From assembly GCF_003027925.1 (NCBI RefSeq), contig NZ_PYPS01000028.1, positions 1 to 64,000 of the forward strand: a stretch of 64,000 nt of DNA, given 5' to 3'. The translations under genes were made by a program, and so were the position numbers. The notes beneath the pieces were generated by a model. That model did no database searches. It saw only the letters and a list, made by a program, of their open reading frames with translations, and was not told where the DNA came from. Within the stretch, counting starts at the first letter, position 1; each line of letters starts with the position of its first letter. Positions 8,310 through 16,613 of the stretch are shown in pieces. The DNA is from Micromonospora sp. RP3T (GTDB taxonomy: Bacteria; Actinomycetota; Actinomycetes; Mycobacteriales; Micromonosporaceae).

Positions 8310-9032
8310 TCAGCCGCCGGCCGTGGCCGCCGACGCGCGGCGGTTCGCCCGCCGCCGGGCCCGCCGCAGCGGGCGCGGCGTGACCAGCCGCTCCACCACC
8401 GCGAGGACGCCCTCGACCAGCAGCGCCAGGCCGGCCACCAGGACGCCGCCGGCGATGATCTGGCCGCCGCCGGCGGCGATGTCGAGACCGAAGCCGGCGC
8501 GGATGATCTGGCCCAGCCCGCCGCCGTTGACGAAGGACGCCAGCGCGGCGGTGGCCACCACCTGCACGGCCGCGGTCCGGAACCCGGCCGCCAGGTAGGG
8601 CACCGCGAGCGGCAGCTCGACCCGGCGCAGCACCTGCCCGCCGGACAGCCCCATGCCGCGCGCGGCGTCCCGGGCCTCCGCGTCGGCCTGCCGGACCCCG
8701 GTGTACGCGTTCGCCAGCAGCGGCGGCACCGCGAAGACGGCGAGCGCCACCACCACTGAGGCGCGGCCGAACCCGAGGAAGGTCAGCGGCAGGATGGTCA
8801 GCAGCGCCAGCGTGGGGATCGCCAGCGTGACGTTGGAGACCAGCAGCACCATGCCGCCGCCCCGACCGCTGTGCCCGAGCCAGAGGCCGATCGGCCAGGC
8901 CACCAGGCAGCCGAGCAGCACCGCCAGCGCGGACATGCTCAGGTGCTCGCCCAGCCGGTCCAGCACGCCGCCGGGGTTGGTCCAGTTCAGCGGGTCGTTC
9001 AGCCAGGTCACCGCCGCCTCGACCGGGTTCAT
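8310..9032 (-). CDS. Osmoprotectant ABC transporter permease
   Basis: A 240-residue inner-membrane permease of the OpuBB/ProW type. Five or six hydrophobic helices are visible, with the cytoplasmic EAA-type loop EARDAARGMGLSGGQVLRRVELPLAVPYLAAG that docks the ATPase. It pairs with the permease at 9088-9774, the binding protein at 7082-8086 and the divergent ATPase at 9777. The start ATG gives MNPVEAAVTWL. A basic tail (RRARRRANRRAS) ends the protein. Confidence 0.9.
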   Translation of the reverse strand: MNPVEAAVTWLNDPLNWTNPGGVLDRLGEHLSMSALAVLLGCLVAWPIGLWLGHSGRGGGMVLLVSNVTLAIPTLALLTILPLTFLGFGRASVVVALAVFAVPPLLANAYTGVRQADAEARDAARGMGLSGGQVLRRVELPLAVPYLAAGFRTAAVQVVATAALASFVNGGGLGQIIRAGFGLDIAAGGGQIIAGGVLVAGLALLVEGVLAVVERLVTPRPLRRARRRANRRASAATAGG

Positions 9033-9087
9033 CGAGCCGACCTTCCGTTCGCGACCGCGGGGCTCCGCCGGGCTGCGCTCCGCGCGC

Positions 9088-9774
9088 TCACGACTGCCGT
9101 CCCCGCAGCCAGGGGGTGAGCAGCCGGCCCACGCCGGCCAGGACCAGGTCGAGCACCAGCGCCAGCAGCACGCAGAGCACCGTGCCGGTCATGATCTGCG
9201 CCTTGTAGAAGTTGTTCTGGAACCCGGCGAAGATGAGCTGGCCGAGCCCGCCCCGGCCCACCACCACCCCGACCGTGACCAGCGCGACCGTGGAGACGGT
9301 GGCCAGGCGTACGCCGGTGAGGATGCCGGGCAGCGCCAGCGGCAGTTCGATCCGGAACAGCCGGCCCCAGCGGCCGTACCCCATGCCCTCGGCGGCCTCC
9401 CGCACCTCGGGTGGCACCTGGTTCAGACCGGCCAGTGTGTTGCGCACGATCACCAGCAGCGCGTACAGGGCCACCACGGTGAGCACGGTCACCGCGCCGA
9501 TGCCGAGGTAGGGGGCGAGGAACGCGAACAGCGCCAGCGACGGGATCGTGTAGAGCACCCCGGTCAGCGCCAGGATGGACGCGGCCAGCGACCGGAACCA
9601 GTACGCTGCCACCGCGAGCGGCAGCGCCACCAGCGCGGCGATCACCACGGCCCGGGCGGTCAGCCAGGTGTGCTCGCGCAGCGCGGCGAGGATGCTGTCA
9701 GAGTTGTCCCGCACGTACCGCCAGGAGAACCACGGATTACCCGGGGCGGCCCGGTAGCTCAGGTGGAGGAACAC
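9088..9774 (-). CDS. Osmoprotectant ABC transporter permease
   Basis: The second permease of the system, up to 228 residues, with hydrophobic segments starting near HTWLTARAVVIAALVALPLA and the EAA-type loop EVREAAEGMGYGRWGRLFRIELPLALPG. It ends 55 bases before the next permease gene and is likely in one transcript with it. The start is uncertain. GTG 9774 gives the longest frame but lies two bases from the divergent ATPase start and has no ribosome site. GTG 9714, preceded by GGCGG, would free space for a divergent promoter and loses no membrane segment. Confidence 0.88.
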   Translation of the reverse strand: MFLHLSYRAAPGNPWFSWRYVRDNSDSILAALREHTWLTARAVVIAALVALPLAVAAYWFRSLAASILALTGVLYTIPSLALFAFLAPYLGIGAVTVLTVVALYALLVIVRNTLAGLNQVPPEVREAAEGMGYGRWGRLFRIELPLALPGILTGVRLATVSTVALVTVGVVVGRGGLGQLIFAGFQNNFYKAQIMTGTVLCVLLALVLDLVLAGVGRLLTPWLRGRQS

Positions 9775-9776
9775 AC

Positions 9777-10769
9777 GTGGACGTTACCCCGGAGACCCCC
9801 GCCGGTCACGGCGCCGCCTCGATCACGCTGGAGCGCATCCGCAAGCGCTACCCGGACGGCACCGAGGCGGTCCGCGAGCTGAGCCTGGAGGTCAAGGCCG
9901 GCGAGCTGGTGGTGCTGATCGGCCCGTCCGGCTGCGGCAAGTCCACCGTGCTGCGGATGATCAACCGGCTGATCGAGCCGACCGACGGGCGGATCCGGCT
10001 CGGCGACGACGACGTCACCCGGGTCGACCCGGTGACGCTGCGCCGCCGCATCGGCTACGTGATCCAGAACGTCGGTCTCTTCCCGCACCAGACCGTGGCC
10101 GCCAACGTGGCCACCGTGCCGGGGCTGCTGGGCTGGTCCCGGGACCGCACCCGGGCCCGGGTCGGTGAGCTGCTGGAACTGGTCGGGCTCGACCCGGCGC
10201 AGTTCGGCAAGCGCTACCCGCACGAACTCTCCGGTGGCCAGCGGCAACGGGTGGGGGTGGCGCGCGCGCTCGCCGCCGACCCGGTGGTGCTGCTGATGGA
10301 CGAGCCGTTCTCGGCCGTCGACCCGATCGTCCGGACCCGGTTGCAGGAGGAGTTCCTCCGGTTGCAGGCCGAGGTCCGCAAGACCATCGTGCTGGTCACC
10401 CACGACCTCGACGAGGCGGTCCGGCTGGGCGACCGGATCGCGGTGCTGTCCGAGGGCGGCGTGTTGGAACAGTACGACCGGCCGGCCGCGCTGCTCGGCT
10501 CGCCCGCCTCGGCGTTCGTCCGCGAGTTCGTCGGCGCCGACCGGGGCATCCGGCAGCTCGCGGTCACCCCGGTGACCCGCGCGGTGCTCGACCCGCTCCC
10601 GGCCGGCGACACCGAGGGGCTGCCCACGGTGGCGCTGGGCAGCTCGGCCTACGACGCGCTGGGCACGCTGCTCACCGCCGGCGCCGACCGGGCCGTGGTC
10701 ACCGAGGACGGTCGTCCACTCGGGCTGCTCGCCCGCACCCGGGTGCTGACCCTGGGCGCGGTGGACTGA
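9777..10769 (+). CDS. Osmoprotectant ABC transporter ATP-binding protein
   Basis: A 330-residue ATPase with Walker A GPSGCGKST, signature LSGGQRQR, Walker B VVLLMDEP and a switch histidine in VLVTHDLDEAVRLGDR. The C-terminal third resembles the CBS-type regulatory region of OpuA/ProV ATPases (GTLLTAGADRAVVTEDGRPLGLL). It should energise the two permeases encoded on the opposite strand. The GTG at 9777 is well supported by GGTGGAGG seven bases upstream. That ribosome site lies within the longest reading of the divergent permease gene. Confidence 0.93.
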   Translation: MDVTPETPAGHGAASITLERIRKRYPDGTEAVRELSLEVKAGELVVLIGPSGCGKSTVLRMINRLIEPTDGRIRLGDDDVTRVDPVTLRRRIGYVIQNVGLFPHQTVAANVATVPGLLGWSRDRTRARVGELLELVGLDPAQFGKRYPHELSGGQRQRVGVARALAADPVVLLMDEPFSAVDPIVRTRLQEEFLRLQAEVRKTIVLVTHDLDEAVRLGDRIAVLSEGGVLEQYDRPAALLGSPASAFVREFVGADRGIRQLAVTPVTRAVLDPLPAGDTEGLPTVALGSSAYDALGTLLTAGADRAVVTEDGRPLGLLARTRVLTLGAVD

Positions 10770-10798
10770 GCCGGCCCGACCGCACCCTCGCCCCGGCC

Positions 10799-10975
10799 AG
10801 GCCGACGATCCCCGGCTCAGGTCAGGCCCGGCCGCCCCGGCCGGCCCGACCTGGTCAGGCCGACGATCCCCGGCTCAGGTCAGGCCCGGCCGCCCCGGCC
10901 GGCCCGACCTGGCCAGGCCGACGATCCCCGGCTCAGGTCAGGCCCGGCCGCCCAGGCTGGCCAGGCCGACGATCC
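10799..10975. repeat. 58-bp tandem repeat duplicating a gene 3' end
   Basis: Two complete 58-base units (10799-10856 and 10857-10914) are almost identical. A third, truncated unit (10915-10962) lies partly in the 3' end of the minus-strand membrane protein gene, and the first 13 bases of the unit recur at 10963-10975. Each unit therefore repeats the final codons and TGA stop of that gene plus its downstream flank. It lies between the convergent ABC ATPase and membrane protein genes, so it may act as a transcription-terminating or spacer array. Confidence 0.9.
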
Positions 10976-11429
10976 AGCCGGCGAAGAAGCCGTACGCGGC
11001 GCCGGTGCTGGCGGCCTGGAACGCGGCGTAGAGCGTGCCGTGCGGCCCGAGCAGCGTGGCGAGCAACGCGCTGAGCCCGGCGGCCAGGGCGTACGCGCCC
11101 CAACCGGAGAGGAACTGGCTGCCGAAGGCCGCCACCCGGTCGACCTGCGGACCGGGCAGCAGGTAGAGCAGCGCCGCGGCCAGCACGATCAACAGGATCG
11201 CCCGCAGGTTGGTGGCGAGCATCCCCTCGTCCGCGTGCCAGCGCCAGGCCGGCCAGGCCAGCAGCCGCAGGAACCAGCCACCGGCGCCGGTCGGGTCGGT
11301 GTGCTGCTGCGCCCAGCCGACGTACATCGGGCTGCCGCCGACCGCGACGAGCAGGAACGCGGCGAGCGTGCCGGTGCCGGCGGCCGTGCCGTACCGGCTG
11401 ACGGTGCGGGGGCGGTTGGTGAGGGCCAT
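10938..11429 (-). CDS. Uncharacterised membrane protein, about four helices
   Basis: The 163-residue product has hydrophobic segments at GTLAAFLLVAVGG, LRAILLIVLAAALLYLLPG, GAYALAAGLSALLATLLG and AAYGFFAGWIVGLASLGG, suggesting four membrane spans with a periplasmic loop rich in Trp after the first. I do not recognise a family. The ATG at 11429 (MALTNRPRTVSRYG) is preferred over a longer Arg-rich extension starting at 11507. The last codons and stop lie inside the first copy of a tandem repeat that continues downstream. The next gene on this strand begins 385 bases upstream. Confidence 0.7.
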   Translation of the reverse strand: MALTNRPRTVSRYGTAAGTGTLAAFLLVAVGGSPMYVGWAQQHTDPTGAGGWFLRLLAWPAWRWHADEGMLATNLRAILLIVLAAALLYLLPGPQVDRVAAFGSQFLSGWGAYALAAGLSALLATLLGPHGTLYAAFQAASTGAAYGFFAGWIVGLASLGGRA

Positions 11430-11511
11430 GGCACGGCCAGTTCCCGGGGCACCGCGGCGGGCAAACCTGCCCGGTCGTCGGACCGCCGCCGGCCGGCGTA
11501 CGGCCATCGGG

Positions 11512-11814
11512 TCAGTGCTTCATCAGGTAGTCGATGAAGGCGGCCCGCAGCAGCGGCGCGGACTCCTCGTAGCCGTGCCCGGTCAGCTCGCGCCACAGCG
11601 CGTTGGCCTCGTCGATGGTCGGCCCGACGGAGTTGGGCGCGCCGTCCAGGGCCGCGGCCTCGTCGGCGTTCGGCAGGTGCCGCAGCACCGACCAGAAGAA
11701 CCTGACGTCGCGACGCTCCCGGGCCAGGTGGAACGCCTGCTCGCGCAGCTCCTCGGTGGAGAGCTTGTCGAGCTCGTCGAAGGTACGGCCGCCGGGGGCA
11801 GGAGTCTCCGTCAT
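11512..11814 (-). CDS. Small acidic hypothetical protein
   Basis: A 100-residue soluble protein starting MTETPAPGGRTFDELDKLS. It is rich in Glu, Asp, Leu and Arg and ends in YLMKH, with a likely all-helical fold (STEELREQAFHLARERRDVRFFW). No signal peptide or membrane segment is visible and I do not recognise the family. The frame stays open upstream, but the codons before the ATG are Arg/Gly-rich and read as antisense shadow. It lies between two membrane protein genes on the same strand. Confidence 0.7.
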   Translation of the reverse strand: MTETPAPGGRTFDELDKLSTEELREQAFHLARERRDVRFFWSVLRHLPNADEAAALDGAPNSVGPTIDEANALWRELTGHGYEESAPLLRAAFIDYLMKH

Positions 11815-11927
11815 GCCGCCGAGCCTAACCGGCGAGATCAGCTCCGGCCCGCCGGACGCCACGCCACCGGCCGAGCCCCGGCCGACGCCCGCGGCGACCA
11901 GACGGCCGGCCAACCGGGCGGTGACCG

Positions 11928-13160
11928 TCAGCGACCGTCGGTGTCCCAGCGTCGCGGCTCGTTCTCCCAGCGCGGCGCCTCCCAGGCGTCGACCGGGGTG
12001 TCGGTGTCCCGTACCGGCAGCACCGACGGCCAGGTGTCGGTCGGCTCGGGCCTCGGCGGCATCACCCAACCGCCGCTGATCGTGCCGTCGCCGGGCGGCC
12101 GGATCGGCGCGGGCGCGCCCGCGGCGGGCCCGGCCGGGCGGGGCCGGCCGAACGTCTCCACCAGGCGGGTGACCACCAGCCCGGCGCCGAGGACGGCGCC
12201 GCCCACCGCCCACCGGCTGACCGTCCAGCCGTGCGAGTCGGCCCAGATCTGGAACACCACCACCAGGCAGACCGCCAGCAGGGCGCCGAAGATGCCACCG
12301 CGCCGGCCGTACGCGCTGGTGCCGCCGAGCAGCACGGTGCCGACCGCCAGCACGGACCAGTCCAGCCCGGTGCCGGGCGGGACCGGGCCGTGCCCGTTCG
12401 CGGCGATGAGCACGCCGCCGAGCATGGCCAGCACGGTGGAGCCGACGAGCGCCAGCGCGGTCACCGTGGCGGCCACCGCGCCCCGCCGCCGCGCCGGGTC
12501 GGCGACCGGACGGAACCGGCCGAGCAGTCGGCGTACCGGTTTGATGGCGCCGAACAGACCGCCGAGGACGGCCACCGCGGCGAAGCCGACGAAGAGGTAG
12601 AGCGCGGTGCGGCGGGGGTCGTAGTCGCCCTGGACCGCGACCGGGGCGGTCCGGCGCTCCAGCCAGACGATCACGCCGGCCGCGGCGGCCAGGCTCGCCG
12701 CCCAGCCTGGCACGTGCAGCACCACGACGGCCAGGGCGAGCGCCAGCCCACCGACCGCCGCCACCGCCAGCGCCGGCAGCAGCGCGTCGCGGAGACCCCG
12801 GTCGCCCTGCTCGGCGAAGTGCACCGCGGCGGCCAGCGCGACCGGGCCGACCGCGAGGTTCACCGCGGCGGCCCGCAGGCTCAGTCCGGCGGCCAACGTG
12901 AGCAGGCCCAGCCCGGCCACGTCGACGAGCAGCATCTTCAGGGTGCCGCCGCGCAACGCGTCCGAATCCTCGCGCCAGAGCAGCCAGGTCACCGTGATCA
13001 GGCCAGCCAGCAGCAGGAACTCCCAGACCACGTGCACCGCGATCCGGTCCCGGCCCGGCTCGCCGTGGGAGGGGTCGTCGAAGACGTTCTCCAGCACCGC
13101 GGCGGGCACGCCGGACGGCGTGTCCGGTGGCGCCGTCCGGCCCGACTCGTCGTACCCCAT
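11928..13160 (-). CDS. Multi-span membrane protein resembling sugar ABC permeases
   Basis: A 410-residue protein starting MGYDESGRTAPPDTPSGVPA, with about ten hydrophobic helices from WEFLLLAGLITVTWLLW to AVGGAVLGAGLVV and a Pro/Trp-rich cytoplasmic tail of about 80 residues. The stretch VLLGGTSAYGRRGGIFGALL is like the conserved loop of RbsC-type permeases (BPD_transp_2). No ATPase or sugar-binding protein is adjacent, so transport is unproven. GGGAGG lies about ten bases before the ATG. By position it corresponds to the transmembrane gene Rv3604c next to the DUF3180 and folate genes in M. tuberculosis, though I cannot confirm homology. Confidence 0.75.
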   Translation of the reverse strand: MGYDESGRTAPPDTPSGVPAAVLENVFDDPSHGEPGRDRIAVHVVWEFLLLAGLITVTWLLWREDSDALRGGTLKMLLVDVAGLGLLTLAAGLSLRAAAVNLAVGPVALAAAVHFAEQGDRGLRDALLPALAVAAVGGLALALAVVVLHVPGWAASLAAAAGVIVWLERRTAPVAVQGDYDPRRTALYLFVGFAAVAVLGGLFGAIKPVRRLLGRFRPVADPARRRGAVAATVTALALVGSTVLAMLGGVLIAANGHGPVPPGTGLDWSVLAVGTVLLGGTSAYGRRGGIFGALLAVCLVVVFQIWADSHGWTVSRWAVGGAVLGAGLVVTRLVETFGRPRPAGPAAGAPAPIRPPGDGTISGGWVMPPRPEPTDTWPSVLPVRDTDTPVDAWEAPRWENEPRRWDTDGR

Positions 13161-13278
13161 TGGCCCGTGCCTCCCAGGTGGCCGCGTCCGGCCCACTCGG
13201 CGGGCGGACCGGCGGCGGCCGTCGCTCTCCGGTCGCCAGGGACGGTACCTGCGGGCGGAGACGGGGGAAACCCTCTGC

Positions 13279-13809
13279 TCAGCGGCGCCCGCGCGGCGTC
13301 TCCCGATCGCCCGGTTCCCGGTCCTCGTCGTCCTCCTGCTCGGGCACCCGGCACGAGCGCTCCAGCCAGAGCGCGGCGGCGACCAGGGCCAGCGCGGCGA
13401 CCAGGCCGGACACCGCGGCCGGACGGTCACCGACGGCGGCGTTGGTCCGCTCCACGAAGAGCCAGCCGACCAGCCCGGCGTAGAAGCCGGCGAAGATGGC
13501 CCCGGCCAGCGCGGACGCCTTGGCGAGCACCACGAACCGGGCGACCAGGAGCGGGTTCACCGGCTCCCGGCCGGGCCGGCGCTCGACCCGGGCGCGGGTG
13601 TTGGCCGCCGCGTAGCCCTCCAGCACGGCCAGCCCGGCCAGCGTGATCACCGGCAGCCACGGCAGATCGGGGGCGAAGTCGTAGTAGAAACCGCTGATCA
13701 GCAGCCAGGCCACCGCGGCGGCGGCCAGACCGGCCACCACCAGCGTGGAGACCCGGGTCGGCCCCATCCGGAAGCGGTCGGGGTCCTGCGGGGGCCGGGC
13801 CGTACTCAT
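13279..13809 (-). CDS. DUF3180 membrane protein
   Basis: A 176-residue protein of the actinobacterial DUF3180 family. Four hydrophobic segments are visible (VSTLVVAGLAAAAVAWLLI, LPVITLAGLAVLEGYAA, KASALAGAIFAGFYAGLVGWLFV, AVSGLVAALALVAAALWL), with a charged C-terminal tail (PEQEDDEDREPGDRE). Its start overlaps the folK stop (ATGA), so it is translationally coupled to the folate operon, as in M. tuberculosis Rv3605c. Its function is unknown. Confidence 0.88.
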   Translation of the reverse strand: MSTARPPQDPDRFRMGPTRVSTLVVAGLAAAAVAWLLISGFYYDFAPDLPWLPVITLAGLAVLEGYAAANTRARVERRPGREPVNPLLVARFVVLAKASALAGAIFAGFYAGLVGWLFVERTNAAVGDRPAAVSGLVAALALVAAALWLERSCRVPEQEDDEDREPGDRETPRGRR

Positions 13810-14333
13810 GCGTCCGACTCTAGCGTCAGATCGGGCCGTGGGCTCAGTTCCAGCGCGTCGGCGGCCAGCGGCTCGGCGTTGAGCAGGTCGGTCAGCCAGC
13901 CGTGCCCGGGCAGCCGGCCGTGCGGCTCGATGTCGATCCACGGCCGCAGCACGAACGCGCGCAGGTGCGCCCGAGGGTGCGGCAGGGTCAGCTCGGGATC
14001 GTCGCTGAGCACCGGCTGCCCGGCGGCGTCCCAGACCGCGACGACGTCCACGTCGAGCGTCCGCGGCCCGTACCGGCGGGCCGGGTCGCGGGCCCGGCCG
14101 GCCGCCGCCTCCGCGGCCCGGGCCCGGGCCAGCCAGTCCGCCGGCGTCGCCGCCGGGTCCGCGACCATCACCGCCGCGTTCAGGTACGCGGGCTGGTCGG
14201 CGTCCCCCCACGGTGGAGTCTCGTAGACGCCGGAGACCAGCAGCACGTCGCCGCCGAGCGTGGCCACCGCGCCGCGCAGGTGGTCGAGGCGGTCGCCGAG
14301 GTTGCTGCCGATCGACAGCACGGCCCGGGTCAC
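13806..14333 (-). CDS. folK: HPPK, 6-hydroxymethyl-dihydropterin pyrophosphokinase
   Basis: FolK transfers pyrophosphate from ATP to 6-hydroxymethyl-7,8-dihydropterin, the step before dihydropteroate synthase. The 175-residue product has the N-terminal VLSIGSNLGDRLDHLRGAV, the YETPPWGDADQPAYLNAAV segment, and the signature RYGPRTLDVDVVA with the metal-binding Asp pair. It overlaps the DUF3180 start at its 3' end and the folB stop at its 5' end by four bases each, so folP-folB-folK-DUF3180 form one tightly coupled operon. Confidence 0.95.
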   Translation of the reverse strand: MTRAVLSIGSNLGDRLDHLRGAVATLGGDVLLVSGVYETPPWGDADQPAYLNAAVMVADPAATPADWLARARAAEAAAGRARDPARRYGPRTLDVDVVAVWDAAGQPVLSDDPELTLPHPRAHLRAFVLRPWIDIEPHGRLPGHGWLTDLLNAEPLAADALELSPRPDLTLESDA

Positions 14334-14689
14334 CGGGTACGCCGCATGGTGACGGCCACGTCGTGGAAGGCGTGCGGGATCGGGGCCTCCGGCTTGTGCA
14401 CGGTCACCGTCGCGGCGGCGACCAGCGGCTCGGCCAGGCAGACCGCGAGGAGCCGGTCGGCGAGCGTCTCGATCAGGTTCACCGGCTCGCCGGTGAGCAC
14501 CGCGACCAGCCGCTCGGCCAGCTCGCCGTAGTGCACGGTGTCGGTCACCTCGTCCGAGCGGGCGGCCGGGGCCAGGTCGAGTTCGAGCACCGCGTCGACC
14601 ACGAACTCCTGCCCCTGGGCCCGCTCGAAGTCGTAGACCCCGTGCCGCCCGTGGGCCCGCAGGCCGGTCAGCTCGATCCGGTCGGTCAT
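14330..14689 (-). CDS. folB: Dihydroneopterin aldolase
   Basis: FolB cleaves 7,8-dihydroneopterin to 6-hydroxymethyl-dihydropterin and glycolaldehyde. The 119-residue product shows the compact tunnelling fold sequence: IELTGLRAHGRHGVYDFERA, the conserved Glu in QGQEFVVD, DTVHYGELAERL, LIETLADRL and the Lys of VTVHKPEAPI. The ATG at 14689 overlaps the folP stop (ATGA). It is the usual length for the family. Confidence 0.95.
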   Translation of the reverse strand: MTDRIELTGLRAHGRHGVYDFERAQGQEFVVDAVLELDLAPAARSDEVTDTVHYGELAERLVAVLTGEPVNLIETLADRLLAVCLAEPLVAAATVTVHKPEAPIPHAFHDVAVTMRRTR

Positions 14690-15561
14690 CGATGTCCTTC
14701 CCCGGTCGTGCCGGCGCTCGTGGTGGCCAGTCGGGGGCGGCCGGTGGCCTGCCAGACCGCGAGCGCGTCGACGGTGCCGCGGACGTCGTGCACGCGTACC
14801 CCCCAGGCGCCGGCGGCGACGGCGAGCACGCTGGTCGCGATGGTCGCGGCCGCCCGCCCGGCGGTGGGGCGCGGCTCGCCGGCCGGATCGGCGAGCAGCC
14901 GGCCCAGGTAGGACTTGCGGCTGGCCCCGAAGAGCAGCGGGAAGCCGAGGTCGACCAGCTCGGGCAGGCGGGCGCTGAGTTCCCAGTTGTGCGCGGCGGT
15001 CTTCGCGAAGCCGAGCCCGGGGTCGACGATGATCCGGTCGGCGGCGACGCCGGCGGCGAGCGCCGCGTCGACCCGCTGGCCCAGCTCGGCCCGGACGTCG
15101 GCCACCACGTCGGGGTAGGTGGCCAGGTCGCGCATGCCGCGCGAGTGGCCCCGCCAGTGCATGAGCACCCAGGGACAGCCGGCGTCCCGGACCACCCGGG
15201 CCATGTCCGGGTCGGCGAGCCCGCCGGAGACGTCGTTCACCACGTCCGCGCCGGCCGCGAGCACCGCCTCGGCGACGCGGGCCCGGCTGGTGTCGATGCT
15301 GACCGGGATGCCGGCGGCGCTCAGTTCGCGGATCACCGGCAGCACCCGGGCGGTCTCGGTCTCCGCGTCGACCCGGTCGGCGCCGGGCCGGGTGGACTCG
15401 CCGCCGACGTCGACCAGGTCCGCGCCGGCCTCGCGGAGTCGCACCCCGTGTGCGACGGCGGCGTCCAGATCGGCGTATCTGCCGCCGTCGGAGAAGGAGT
15501 CGGGGGTGACGTTGAGGACGCCCATCACCACCGGGGCGTCCGCTCGTACCAGATCGGTCAC
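14686..15561 (-). CDS. folP: Dihydropteroate synthase
   Basis: FolP condenses 6-hydroxymethyl-dihydropterin pyrophosphate with p-aminobenzoate; it is the sulfonamide target. The 291-residue product carries MGVLNVTPDSFSDGG, GGESTRPGA, SIDTSRARVAEA, DVVNDVSGG, IIVDPGLGFAKTAAHNWEL and FGASRKSYLG, covering the pterin and phosphate sites. I place the start at the GTG at 15561 because the family begins just before PVVMGVLNVTPDS; the frame is open further upstream but without homology. In M. tuberculosis folE lies directly upstream (Rv3609c-Rv3608c), whereas here folE is 12.8 kb away with the T4SS-like block between. Confidence 0.95.
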   Translation of the reverse strand: MTDLVRADAPVVMGVLNVTPDSFSDGGRYADLDAAVAHGVRLREAGADLVDVGGESTRPGADRVDAETETARVLPVIRELSAAGIPVSIDTSRARVAEAVLAAGADVVNDVSGGLADPDMARVVRDAGCPWVLMHWRGHSRGMRDLATYPDVVADVRAELGQRVDAALAAGVAADRIIVDPGLGFAKTAAHNWELSARLPELVDLGFPLLFGASRKSYLGRLLADPAGEPRPTAGRAAATIATSVLAVAAGAWGVRVHDVRGTVDALAVWQATGRPRLATTSAGTTGEGHR

Positions 15562-15921
15562 GGACCCGACAGTACCGTTCGCCAGCAGGGCTTCCGGCGA
15601 CCGGGCGCGACCCGGATACGACGCCCCTGACGTGCACATTGGAACAGGCGTACGATCGGTCGTCCGGGTCGAAGCGGGTCCACTCTTCGCGGCTTGTCGC
15701 AAAGGTGGCCGGCCCGTACGCTTTGGAATTGCCCAGCATCGAGATGGCGAAGCCCGGAGGGGAGGGCCGAAGCGGGAAGAATCCGCCCAAAGCTCACCAC
15801 TCTTCGTGGTGGGTGACGGACGCAGCGTCGACGGCGCTGTTCCCGTCGAGCACCATCCCGCCAGGCTTGTCCAACTGCACCATCGCGGCGCCGCCGGCCG
15901 CGACCTTTGGGGAGGTTTCCA
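15562..15921. other. 360-bp divergent intergenic region between folP and the T4SS-like operon
   Basis: No convincing gene lies here. It must hold promoters for folP (minus) and for the operon beginning at 15922 (plus). A sigma70-like pair is visible on plus at 15694-15722, and a small hairpin, CACCAC (15795-15800) with GTGGTG (15806-15811), lies in the presumed leader. An open plus frame from 15639 overlaps the next gene but has no family resemblance. Confidence 0.6.
15694..15722 (+). promoter_or_regulatory. Candidate promoter of the T4SS-like operon
   Basis: TTGTCG (15694-15699), a 17-base spacer and TACGCT (15717-15722) resemble an actinobacterial housekeeping promoter. Transcription from it would leave a leader of about 190 bases before the GTG at 15922. 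This is inference from spacing and consensus only. Confidence 0.35.
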
Positions 15922-16236
15922 GTGATCGCCATCGAGCTCATGGCAACGGCGTCCACCGCCGTCGACCACGCGCTCCACACCCTGGCGTCGACTCCACTCG
16001 CCGAGCCGGCTCCGAAGGGCATCGACACCGACAACGTCGTCACATTCTTCGCCAGCAAGGTCGCGCCGATCCTGCTCGCCGTGCTCGGCGTGATCTTCAT
16101 CGGGCGGGCCAGCCGGGGTGAGATCTCCAAGGTGCTGACCAGCTCCGCCATCGCCATCATCGGGCTGGCCTTCATCGCCGGCGCGGCCACACTCTTCTTC
16201 GTCGGCGACTACCTGATCAACCTCATCTTCGAGTAG
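15922..16236 (+). CDS. Small two-span membrane protein, VirB2-like candidate
   Basis: A 104-residue product opening the T4SS-like operon. After about 45 residues come two hydrophobic helices, KVAPILLAVLGVIFIGRA and SSAIAIIGLAFIAGAATLFFV, separated by a short charged loop (SRGEISK). Size, layout and position before a PrgI/VirB3-like protein fit the pilin-like VirB2/TrbC subunits of type IV systems, but no signature proves it. The GTG at 15922 has GGGGAGG six bases upstream. A TTG start at 15907 would place the ribosome site inside the gene, so I reject it. The next cistron follows after 14 bases. Confidence 0.7.
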   Translation: MIAIELMATASTAVDHALHTLASTPLAEPAPKGIDTDNVVTFFASKVAPILLAVLGVIFIGRASRGEISKVLTSSAIAIIGLAFIAGAATLFFVGDYLINLIFE

Positions 16237-16250
16237 GGCGTTGGGCGACG

Positions 16251-16613
16251 ATGCGGCTGCGCACCGACGACGACATCTACCGGGCTCGCCTCGTCTACCT
16301 GGGGCCGCCCGGCTACACCCTGCCCGTCCATCTGCCGTACGCCCAGTACGGCCTGTTCATGCTGCTCGTACCCCTCTACGTGTTCATCCACTGGTTGTTC
16401 ACGCTCCAGGTCGAGCTCTTCCCCGCCTGGGAGATCTCGCTCGCCATCGTGACGACCTCGTTCATCTTCCGGTACGTCGACCCGGACCGGCCGGCGCGCA
16501 TGGTCATCCGGACCGCGCTGACCGACTGGCGACGCACCCGGGAGCCGGCCGCCGAGCTGCGCGATCCGCGCCTCGTCGCGAGCCGGATCAGGATCCGGGA
16601 GGAACTGGCATGA
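16251..16613 (+). CDS. PrgI/VirB3-like membrane protein
   Basis: A 120-residue protein with an N-terminal basic/polar region, two adjacent hydrophobic helices (YGLFMLLVPLYVFIHWLF and EISLAIVTTSFIFRYV) and a basic soluble C-terminus (RTALTDWRRTREPAAELRD). This is the layout of PrgI-family proteins of Gram-positive type IV systems, the VirB3 equivalents that sit next to VirB4. Its TGA overlaps the ATG of an 18-codon ORF, which in turn overlaps the VirB4-like gene. The family call rests on architecture and position, not a diagnostic motif. Confidence 0.68.
   Translation: MRLRTDDDIYRARLVYLGPPGYTLPVHLPYAQYGLFMLLVPLYVFIHWLFTLQVELFPAWEISLAIVTTSFIFRYVDPDRPARMVIRTALTDWRRTREPAAELRDPRLVASRIRIREELA

Noticed and set aside
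15639..16121. Possible small gene upstream of the T4SS-like operon
   Set aside because: The frame runs into the VirB2-like gene, has no convincing ribosome site at its first ATG and no family likeness. It was left as a leader region.
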